DNA of 12,459 nt. It comes from Nitrosomonas sp. (GTDB taxonomy: Bacteria > Pseudomonadota > Gammaproteobacteria > Burkholderiales > Nitrosomonadaceae). Shown here piece after piece: positions 6,665 to 12,459 of the stretch (its first letter is position 1; the number at the start of each line of letters is the position of its first letter). The notes under the pieces were generated by a model. It did not search any database and was not told the origin of the DNA. It worked only from the letters and a program-made list of their open reading frames with translations. The translations under genes and the position numbers were made by a program. The stretch is taken from assembly GCA_005779435.1 (NCBI GenBank), contig SXJH01000134.1, forward strand, positions 1 to 12,459, written 5' to 3'.

Positions 6665-7131
6665 TGCAGCGGACAACAATGGATTTGTGGGTGGGTTTGT
6701 TTGTCGTAACGGGAATTGTCGCGTTGATGATATTGAGCCTCAAGGTCGGCAATCTGAATGTTTACAATCCATCGCAAAGTTATACCATTACTGGGAATTT
6801 TGAAAACATCGGCGGCTTGAAAGTGCGCGCACCGGTCAAAAGCGCCGGCGTCGTGGTCGGGCGCGTGACCGATATTCAATTCAGTACGGAAACATACGAT
6901 GCGGTCGTAACACTGAGCATGGACAGCCGGTTTTCATTTCCCAAAGATACGTTTGCCAGTATTCTGACGTCGGGCTTGCTCGGCGAGCAATACATCGGTT
7001 TAGCGGCGGGCGGCGATGAAGTCAAGCTGCAACATGGCGACAAACTGATGAAAACCAATTCCGCGATGGTATTGGAGGAATTGATCGGACGCTTTTTATT
7101 CAACAAAGCGGCCGAGGACGATTCGCTGTGA
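6664..7131 (+). CDS. mlaD: MCE-domain lipid-binding protein MlaD
   Basis: The 155-residue protein has one N-terminal membrane anchor (about residues 8-27) and a periplasmic MCE domain (about 39-117). Family signs are NFENIGGLKVRAPVKSAGVVVGRV (45-68) and the pore-loop region LTSGLLGEQYIGL (101-113). MlaD forms a hexameric ring on MlaE and hands phospholipid to or from MlaC. Its length fits the short single-MCE form. A strong GAGGAG (6651-6656) sits 7 bases before the ATG, which shares its A with the mlaE stop codon. A 72-base gap with its own possible promoter separates it from mlaC. Confidence 0.95.
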   Translation: MQRTTMDLWVGLFVVTGIVALMILSLKVGNLNVYNPSQSYTITGNFENIGGLKVRAPVKSAGVVVGRVTDIQFSTETYDAVVTLSMDSRFSFPKDTFASILTSGLLGEQYIGLAAGGDEVKLQHGDKLMKTNSAMVLEELIGRFLFNKAAEDDSL

Positions 7132-7143
7132 GCGAACGGATAT

Positions 7144-7172
7144 TTGTCAATTTTATCGTTGTTGGTTAGTAT
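7144..7172 (+). promoter_or_regulatory. Possible internal promoter for mlaC
   Basis: TTGTCA (7144-7149, 5/6 to the -35 consensus) and TAGTAT (7167-7172, 4/6 to the -10) are spaced by exactly 17 bases in the only sizeable gap inside the mla genes. Transcription from here would begin about 25 bases before mlaC, just ahead of its GAGGAA ribosome site at 7195-7200. Confidence 0.4.
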
Positions 7173-7203
7173 TGAGTCTACTTAAACATTTGGTGAGGAA
7201 GCG

Positions 7204-7824
7204 ATGAGAAGATTTGTTGGAATAATTGCGTTGATGCTTTCTAGCGTGCTGGCATTCCCGGCATGGTCGGCGAATCTGGCGCCCGACAAACTGGTCGATC
7301 AAACGGTGCAAGAGGTCATTGATATTATCAGGAAAGACGAAGCGTTAAGAAATGGCGATAAAGAAAAAATGCTGGATCTGATCGAAACCAAGATATTGCC
7401 GCATTTCAATTTCAATCGCATGACGCAACTTGCGATGGGACAGCATTGGTCAAAAGCCTCGCCGGAACAGCAAACCAAGCTGGTGGACGAGTTTCGCACT
7501 TTGCTGGTGCGCACCTATTCCAATGCGTTGACCAGCTATCAGGACGAAACGATCAAGGTCAACCCGATACCGGCATTGGGCGATCGCACCGAAACCTCGG
7601 TTCGCTCAATCGTTATCCAAGGAAAGGGAAAAGAACCGATCCCGATCGACTACGCCATGGAAAAGAAGGCAGATGGCTGGAAAGTTTTTGATGTGACGGT
7701 GGCCGGTGTAAGCCTGGTAACCAATTACCGTGGCAGTTTCAACAGCCAAGTACGCAAAGGCGGCGTGGAAGGATTGATTAAGGCGCTGACAGATAAAAAC
7801 AAATCGCTGGAAGGAAAGAAATAA
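7204..7824 (+). CDS. mlaC: Periplasmic phospholipid carrier MlaC
   Basis: The 206-residue protein has a clear signal peptide (basic MRR, hydrophobic core, likely cleavage after AWSA at residue 23). A Ttg2D/MlaC fold follows, with the typical KILPHFNFNRMTQLAMGQHW (63-82), a helix-rich segment LVDEFRTLLVRTYSNAL (93-109) and late strands including GWKVFDVTVAGVSLVTNYR. MlaC shuttles single phospholipids across the periplasm between outer-membrane MlaA and inner-membrane MlaD. A good GAGGAA ribosome site precedes the ATG. The gene ends 8 bases before mlaB. In many betaproteobacteria mlaA sits beside mlaC; no mlaA is present here. Confidence 0.94.
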   Translation: MRRFVGIIALMLSSVLAFPAWSANLAPDKLVDQTVQEVIDIIRKDEALRNGDKEKMLDLIETKILPHFNFNRMTQLAMGQHWSKASPEQQTKLVDEFRTLLVRTYSNALTSYQDETIKVNPIPALGDRTETSVRSIVIQGKGKEPIPIDYAMEKKADGWKVFDVTVAGVSLVTNYRGSFNSQVRKGGVEGLIKALTDKNKSLEGKK

Positions 7825-7832
7825 CCGCAGCG

Positions 7833-8150
7833 ATGGCCGATTTGACCGCAACGATTCAGCGAGAGGGTGACAGCGTTATCGTGGATGGCGCTGTCACCAT
7901 CGATAACGTAGTGGCGCTGACAAAAAAAGGCATCGCATTGTTTGACGATCGCTCCTTGACGATCGACTTGAAAAAAGTAACCGAAGTGGATTCCACGATC
8001 ATCAGTATGCTGCTCGAATGGCTACGGGAAATGCGAAAAAAGAATCGCTCCCTGCAGTTCATCAACATTCCGGAAAATCTCAAAAGTCTGATTCAGCTCT
8101 ATGGCGTAACGGAGATCATCCCGATTTCGCCCAGCCAAGCATCCGTTTAA
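7833..8150 (+). CDS. mlaB: STAS-domain regulator MlaB
   Basis: The 105-residue cytoplasmic protein consists of one STAS domain, the class of MlaB in the MlaFEDB complex, where it binds MlaF and supports its stability and activity. The key loop is VTEVDSTIISMLLEWLR (49-65); the hydroxyl residues Ser54/Thr55 lie where STAS proteins have their functional serine or threonine. The length fits. The start ATG lies 8 bases after the mlaC stop and lacks a strong Shine-Dalgarno, so translation is probably coupled to mlaC. Identity as MlaB rather than another STAS protein rests on position and motif. Confidence 0.9.
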   Translation: MADLTATIQREGDSVIVDGAVTIDNVVALTKKGIALFDDRSLTIDLKKVTEVDSTIISMLLEWLREMRKKNRSLQFINIPENLKSLIQLYGVTEIIPISPSQASV

Positions 8151-8226
8151 CGCTTCCAAACGCAGTCTCACCGTCCCCGTCCCGGTTTTATTAGAAACCT
8201 CAGCCCATCGATTGATTTCCCACACT

Positions 8227-9144
8227 ATGTTGCCAGCCATCGCAATCAAACAGGTCAGTAAACGCTATGGCAACGTGCAAGCGCTGATCGATGTCGATCT
8301 CGACATTCATCCGGGCGAGTTTTTTGCGTTGCTGGGCCCCAACGGCGCCGGAAAAACGACACTGATCAGCATCATTGCGGGACTCACGTTGGCCAATAGC
8401 GGTTCGGTGAAAGTGATGGGGCACGATGTTATCGCGGATTATCGCCAAGCGCGCTTGAATGTAGGCATCGTACCGCAGGAATTGGTGTTCGATCCCTTCT
8501 TCACCGTGCGCGAAATTCTGCAAATGCAATCGGGTTATTACGGCATAAAAAACAATACGCGCTGGATCGACGAAATCATCGAGCGCATGGATCTCACCGA
8601 CAAAGCCGACGCCAATATGCGCGCGCTTTCCGGGGGCATGAAACGCCGCGTTCTGGTCGCGCAAGCGCTGGTGCATAAACCGCCGGTCATCATTCTCGAC
8701 GAACCCACCGCCGGCGTCGATGTCGAATTGCGCCAAACGCTTTGGGATTTCATCAAACAACTCAACCGGGACGGGCATACCATCGTACTGACCACGCATT
8801 ATCTGGAAGAAGCGGAAACCATGTGCAACCGCGTTGCGATGCTGAAAGCGGGCAGAATCGTCGCGCTGGACGAAATACAAAATCTTATCGGCAAAATGTC
8901 CGGCGGCCGTTCGGTACGACTGCGTTTGCTGCCGGATCGTTTGCCCGAAGCGTTGCTGCCGCTCGAAATCAACCGTAGCAATGACATGCACGAGCTGCGT
9001 ATCGACGGCTACGCGCAACTCGAATCCATTTTATCGACATTGCGGTCGGCAAAAATCCAAATCCTGGACATACAATTACAGCAACCGGATTTGGAGGACG
9101 TGTTCGTCAATTTGATGCGAAATAACGGGAACTTGGCCCAATGA
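8227..9144 (+). CDS. ABC-2 exporter ATP-binding protein (YadG-like)
   Basis: The 305-residue cytoplasmic ATPase pairs with the permease that follows. It shows Walker A GPNGAGKT (37-44), Q-loop VPQE (82-85), signature LSGGM (134-138), Walker B IILDEPT (155-161) and H-loop His191, plus a C-terminal tail typical of DrrA/YadG-type transporters ending LEDVFVNLMR. A TTG at 8212 would add five residues, but the ATG at 8227 aligns better with the conserved start of the family; neither has a Shine-Dalgarno. It overlaps the permease by 4 bases (ATGA). The substrate is unknown. In gamma- and betaproteobacteria this pair often lies after mlaB and before bolA, which suggests, without proof, a cell-envelope role. 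Confidence 0.9.
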   Translation: MLPAIAIKQVSKRYGNVQALIDVDLDIHPGEFFALLGPNGAGKTTLISIIAGLTLANSGSVKVMGHDVIADYRQARLNVGIVPQELVFDPFFTVREILQMQSGYYGIKNNTRWIDEIIERMDLTDKADANMRALSGGMKRRVLVAQALVHKPPVIILDEPTAGVDVELRQTLWDFIKQLNRDGHTIVLTTHYLEEAETMCNRVAMLKAGRIVALDEIQNLIGKMSGGRSVRLRLLPDRLPEALLPLEINRSNDMHELRIDGYAQLESILSTLRSAKIQILDIQLQQPDLEDVFVNLMRNNGNLAQ

Positions 9145-9896
9145 CCGGATTTTTTACTTTGTTGCATAAGGAATTGCTGCGTTTCTGGAAAGTCGGTTTT
9201 CAAACCGTCGTGGCACCGATGGTATCCGCCTTGCTGTATTTGCTGATTTTCTATCATGTACTGGAAGCGCATATCGAAGTCTATCCCGATGTCGCGTATA
9301 CCACATTCCTGATCCCGGGCCTGGTGATGATGGCGGTGATTCAGAATGCGTTCGCCAATTCCTCGTCCAGCATGATTCAATCGAAAATCAGCGGCAACAT
9401 CGTTTTTATCCTGCTGTCGCCGCTGACTTACCGCGAGATCTTCTTCGCTTATATTTTGGCGTCGATGGCGCGCGGCTTACTGGTCGGCTTGGGGGTTTAC
9501 GCCGTAACGCTGATCTTTTTCGATACGCCGGTGCTGCTGCCGTTGTGGGCCTTGTTATTCGTTTTGCTGGGCAGCGCGATCTTGGGAGCGCTCGGTTTGA
9601 TCGCCGGAATTTGGGCCGATAAGTTCGATCAACTGGCGGCATTCCAGAATTTCATCATCTTGCCGCTGTCGTTTTTATCCGGCGTTTTTTACACCATCCA
9701 TTCGCTGCCGATAGGCTGGCAATACCTATCCCATCTCAATCCGTTTTTTTATATGATCGACGGATTCCGTTACGGCTTTTTTGGCGTATCGGACATTTCG
9801 CCTTATATTAGCCTGTCGATTGTGGCAATATGCTTGATCGCGATTTCCTATCTCACGATTTGGATGTTGAGAACGGGTTACAAATTACGTCACTGA
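9141..9896 (+). CDS. ABC-2 type exporter permease (YadH-like)
   Basis: The 251-residue inner-membrane protein is an ABC-2 permease with about six membrane segments. The N-terminal elbow helix FFTLLHKELLRFWKVGFQTV is followed by FLIPGLVMMAVIQNAFANSSSS (mid-protein) and the late signature LPLSFLSGVFYTIHSLPIGW, then LNPFFYMIDGFRYGFFG, all characteristic of the YadH/DrrB class. It acts with the preceding ATPase, whose stop overlaps its start. The length is normal. What it exports is not visible from the sequence. Confidence 0.92.
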   Translation: MTGFFTLLHKELLRFWKVGFQTVVAPMVSALLYLLIFYHVLEAHIEVYPDVAYTTFLIPGLVMMAVIQNAFANSSSSMIQSKISGNIVFILLSPLTYREIFFAYILASMARGLLVGLGVYAVTLIFFDTPVLLPLWALLFVLLGSAILGALGLIAGIWADKFDQLAAFQNFIILPLSFLSGVFYTIHSLPIGWQYLSHLNPFFYMIDGFRYGFFGVSDISPYISLSIVAICLIAISYLTIWMLRTGYKLRH

Positions 9897-9912
9897 TTTA
9901 TGGAGAAACAAA

Positions 9913-10155
9913 ATGCTGACTGCGGAAAACGTAAAAAACTATATCGAATCGTCATTGCCTTGCGAACACGTGCAGGTGGAAGGCGATGACGGGCATCACT
10001 TCCATGCGCTGATCGTCAGCGCCGAATTCACAGGGAAAAACATGGTGCAGCAGCATCAGTTGGTGTACAAATCGTTGGGCGACCGGATGAAACAGGAAAT
10101 TCACGCGCTGTCGATGAAAACTTTAACGCCCGAACAATGGGCAAGTCAATCTTGA
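9913..10155 (+). CDS. ibaG: BolA-family protein IbaG
   Basis: The 80-residue protein is a complete BolA/IbaG domain: VQVEGDDGHHFHALIVSAEF (21-40) with the conserved histidines, then the helix NMVQQHQLVYKSLGDRMKQEIHALSMKT (43-70) containing another histidine and the family's typical end. IbaG-type proteins pair with monothiol glutaredoxins in iron-sulfur handling and are linked to acid stress and envelope traits. GGAGA (9902-9906) precedes the ATG, 16 bases after the permease stop, so it likely shares the mla transcript. In many relatives murA comes next; here it does not. Confidence 0.92.
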   Translation: MLTAENVKNYIESSLPCEHVQVEGDDGHHFHALIVSAEFTGKNMVQQHQLVYKSLGDRMKQEIHALSMKTLTPEQWASQS

Positions 10156-10178
10156 TGTCGCTTCAACGCTAATCTTCC

Positions 10179-10209
10179 TGCCGGTTTATCGGCCGGTATT
10201 CGTTATAAT
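10179..10209 (+). promoter_or_regulatory. Promoter region of the djlA-like gene
   Basis: A perfect TATAAT (10204-10209) lies 31 bases before the GTG start. The -35 side is weak. A short hairpin, TGCCGG (10179-10184) with CCGGTA (10193-10198), overlaps the -35 position and could end the ibaG transcript; a run of five T residues follows only at 10214. Confidence 0.45.
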
Positions 10210-10240
10210 TGCCTTTTTCTCTGTTTAATCCGAAATTTCA

Positions 10241-11029
10241 GTGTTTAGATTATTGGGCGCATTGGCGGGTTTTTTCGTTCTCGGGATTTTAGGCATTTTC
10301 CTGGGATATTTCCTTGGCAGCATCGTTGACCGGATCAGGTCGTTTGGCTCCGGCGGCATCAATCCATTCAGCGCGGCGCGCCGTCAAACAGTCTTCCTGG
10401 AAACAACTTTTATTTTGATGGGCAGGTTGGCCAAGGTTGACGGCCGCGTGTCGGAAACGGAAATATCGCATGTCGAGCAATTCATGCAAAAGCTGGGCAT
10501 GACCTCCGAACACCGCCTGAAAGCCATCTCGCTGTTCAAACAAGGCACAGCGGCCGATTACGACATTCACCCGCAAATCAACGAATTTTTAGCCGCATGC
10601 GGCTATTCCGACAATCTGAAACAAATGCTGCTGGTCTATCTCGTCATCATGGGATTATCCGACGGGCATTTGAATACGGACGAAGAGGCGCTCCTTAAAA
10701 CCATAGCAAGCCGTCTCGGCTACAGCGCGGTCGAATTCGACCGGTTGCTCGATATGGTGACGAATCGAGCGCACTTTGCCGGTGGCCAAACATCGTCGGC
10801 CAGCGCCTTGGAAGATGCCTACAAGGCGCTAGGCGTCGGCAAGGACAATAGCGATCAAGAAATCAAGCGCGCTTACCGCAAATTGATGAGCCAGTATCAT
10901 CCCGACAAACTGATGGGGCAAGGCGTACCGGAAGAAATGATCGCGGTTGCGACCGAACAAGCAAAAGAAGTGCAAACCGCTTACGATCTGATCAAAAAAC
11001 ATCGAGAGCAGCATCGCACGGCCACCTGA
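10241..11029 (+). CDS. djlA: DjlA-like membrane-anchored J-domain co-chaperone
   Basis: The 262-residue protein has one N-terminal, glycine-rich membrane segment (about 4-26), like the dimerising anchor of DjlA. A TerB-type helical domain follows (about 48-175) with acidic motifs KVDGRVSETE (65-74) and LSDGHLNTDEE (139-149). It ends in a J domain (about 190-256) with HPD at 220-222. J-domain proteins stimulate DnaK ATPase; DjlA does this at the inner membrane and is tied to envelope stress and capsule control in E. coli. The start is GTG with no evident Shine-Dalgarno, after a perfect -10. The position after ibaG is unusual. A TerB-DnaJ protein other than strict DjlA is possible. Confidence 0.87.
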   Translation: MFRLLGALAGFFVLGILGIFLGYFLGSIVDRIRSFGSGGINPFSAARRQTVFLETTFILMGRLAKVDGRVSETEISHVEQFMQKLGMTSEHRLKAISLFKQGTAADYDIHPQINEFLAACGYSDNLKQMLLVYLVIMGLSDGHLNTDEEALLKTIASRLGYSAVEFDRLLDMVTNRAHFAGGQTSSASALEDAYKALGVGKDNSDQEIKRAYRKLMSQYHPDKLMGQGVPEEMIAVATEQAKEVQTAYDLIKKHREQHRTAT

Positions 11030-11054
11030 AACAATACGTAGGATTAAGGTAATG

Positions 11055-11060
11055 TATAAT
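11055..11060 (+). promoter_or_regulatory. Candidate -10 box upstream of the sensor kinase
   Basis: A perfect TATAAT lies in the 127-base gap between the djlA-like gene and the kinase. No good -35 is at the standard distance. Transcription from here would give a leader of about 90 bases in which I see no hairpin or known riboswitch. Confidence 0.35.
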
Positions 11061-11156
11061 TAACCGTAAATCTTACATAAAATCCAAGGGGACGCTGATT
11101 CATTCGGCGAACGAGATGAAACACGAGGCGCACGGAACGCAGCAACTGAGACAAAT

Positions 11157-12459
11157 ATGTGGTCGGATCCGGACGTAATCAGTCTTGAGCCGGTGCGAAT
11201 CAGCACCAACCGGGATCTCGTGGCACGCATGCGCTGGGGCGGCTTATTTTATGTACTGTTCAGCAGCGCCACGGTGCTGGTGTCGCCGATATTGAGTTCG
11301 CAATCGTCCGCTTATCTCTTTGTCGTTCTATTCCTTATTCTGGCGGCAGCTCGTCTCGCCATTTACCGCTACGCATTCAATTCACAAGCCCAAAGCGAGG
11401 CGTTCATTGAACAAGCGGTTTTGATCGCCTACCTTGCCACCGCCGCTGCTTGGGTCGCCTTCATGATTTGGATTTTTACATCGATCCAAACAATCGATAG
11501 CGGCGCAGCTCTGTCGATACTCACAACGGCCGGGATCATGGCGGGCGGCATTGCGGCGACTTCACCGCGCATTCGGCTCATGCTCGCATTTGCAATATTG
11601 ATGTACATCCCGAGTTTAGTGAGTTTTGCACTGTTTCTTCCGGTCGATAGCGGCTGGGTCGTACTGGTTATCGGTCTTTCTTATTTTGTTTTTTCCATTC
11701 ATAACGGCAAATTGCAGCATGAAAATTATTGGATTGCGCGACAGCAAGCCATTTTGCTGGAGAAACAAGCCGTCGATTTGGAGCAAGCGAAAGTGCAAGC
11801 CGAGAGTGCAAACAAGGCAAAATCCGCTTTTCTGGCAACTGTGAGCCATGAAATCCGCACACCGATGAACGGCGTTCTGGGAATCACCGAAATTCTCGCC
11901 ACAACGCCATTGAACGCGGAACAGCAAAATTATGTCGGCGTGATCCGTCATTCCGGTCAAACGTTGCTGCGGATCATCGATGACATTCTCGATTACGCCA
12001 AGATCGATGCGCACAAATTGAAGATCGTCGACCGCACATTCGATCTGAGTACGATGATGCATGAAATCGATCTGTTGTTTCGGATCAAATCCAAAAACAG
12101 CGCAGTGAATTTTATTGCCGACCTCGATTGCGGCTTATCGCGCAATTTGATCGGCGACCCCGACCGGATCAAGCAGATTTTATTCAATTTACTCGGAAAT
12201 GCCTTCAAGTTTACCGAGCGCGGGGAAATCCGACTTCTGATCCGCTGCCTCCCGGTTGCGAATCGGGACGGTATAGAACTGGAACTCACGGTTAAAGATA
12301 CCGGCATTGGCATCAGCGCCGAAAACCAAACGCGGCTGTTTCAAGAATTCATTCAAATCGGCGAATCCGCCCAGCACATCCGGGGAACGGGTTTAGGCCT
12401 GGCAATCACACGCAACCTGGTCGCTCTGATGCATGGAACGATCGCCGTATCCAGCGAAG
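11157..12459 (+). CDS. Membrane sensor histidine kinase, probably hybrid (3' end outside window)
   Basis: The frame is open from the ATG at 11157 to the window edge (434 visible residues). The N-terminus holds about six hydrophobic segments (roughly 28-46, 52-70, 86-109, 117-134, 140-162, 167-182) with only short loops, so sensing is probably within the membrane. A coiled-coil-like linker (190-222) leads to the HisKA domain with H-box FLATVSHEIRTPMNGVLG and phospho-acceptor His231. The HATPase domain shows N-box FNLLGNAFKFT (343-353, Asn348), G1 DTGIGI (381-386) and G2 GTGLGLAI (410-417). The HEIRTPMNG form is typical of BarA/RpfC-like hybrid kinases, so receiver and Hpt domains may follow beyond the edge. 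No in-frame start codon lies close upstream and the ribosome site is weak. The ligand is unknown. Confidence 0.9.
   Translation, partial: MWSDPDVISLEPVRISTNRDLVARMRWGGLFYVLFSSATVLVSPILSSQSSAYLFVVLFLILAAARLAIYRYAFNSQAQSEAFIEQAVLIAYLATAAAWVAFMIWIFTSIQTIDSGAALSILTTAGIMAGGIAATSPRIRLMLAFAILMYIPSLVSFALFLPVDSGWVVLVIGLSYFVFSIHNGKLQHENYWIARQQAILLEKQAVDLEQAKVQAESANKAKSAFLATVSHEIRTPMNGVLGITEILATTPLNAEQQNYVGVIRHSGQTLLRIIDDILDYAKIDAHKLKIVDRTFDLSTMMHEIDLLFRIKSKNSAVNFIADLDCGLSRNLIGDPDRIKQILFNLLGNAFKFTERGEIRLLIRCLPVANRDGIELELTVKDTGIGISAENQTRLFQEFIQIGESAQHIRGTGLGLAITRNLVALMHGTIAVSSE

Noticed and set aside
8200..9018. Long minus-strand open frame opposite the YadG-like ATPase
   Set aside because: It is the antisense shadow of a gene with all ABC ATPase motifs; its histidine- and arginine-rich product resembles no protein family.

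Overview
The window looks like chromosomal DNA of a gram-negative proteobacterium, gamma or beta. It carries a complete inner-membrane Mla lipid-transport set in the order mlaF-mlaE-mlaD-mlaC-mlaB, followed by a YadG/YadH-type ABC exporter and an IbaG/BolA gene. It also has a PhoB-type regulator, a DjlA-type co-chaperone and a BarA/RpfC-like sensor kinase. The core genes have mid-range GC. A methylotroph or nitrifier relative is possible, but the genus cannot be fixed from the sequence alone.

Left part (1-3515). The 3' end of phoB enters from the left edge, and no phoR follows it. Next, on the opposite strand, is a visibly more AT-rich gene for an OLD-family ATPase/TOPRIM nuclease, a likely anti-phage or DNA-processing protein standing alone. 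Then, also on the minus strand, comes an exported staphylococcal-nuclease-like protein. The OLD gene looks like a small inserted cassette. A 12/13-base direct repeat lies at the phoB stop codon and again just upstream of the OLD promoter region. That promoter region also holds a perfect 7-bp palindrome. This is the most interesting part of the window.

Middle (3516-10155). A sodium/alanine (AGCS) symporter is followed by the tightly packed mlaFEDCB genes. MlaF (ATPase), MlaE (permease), MlaD (MCE ring), MlaC (periplasmic carrier) and MlaB (STAS regulator) together move phospholipids between the outer and inner membranes. The outer-membrane part, MlaA, is not here. An ATPase/permease pair of the ABC-2 type overlaps by 4 bases, and ibaG comes next. 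The usual following gene, murA, is absent at this point.

Right part (10156-12459). A djlA-like gene (membrane anchor, TerB, J domain) and a membrane-bound histidine kinase each have a perfect TATAAT upstream. The kinase is cut by the right edge after its ATPase domain. No rRNA, tRNA, CRISPR array, transposase or integrase was seen. No gene-free stretch exceeds 300 bases.
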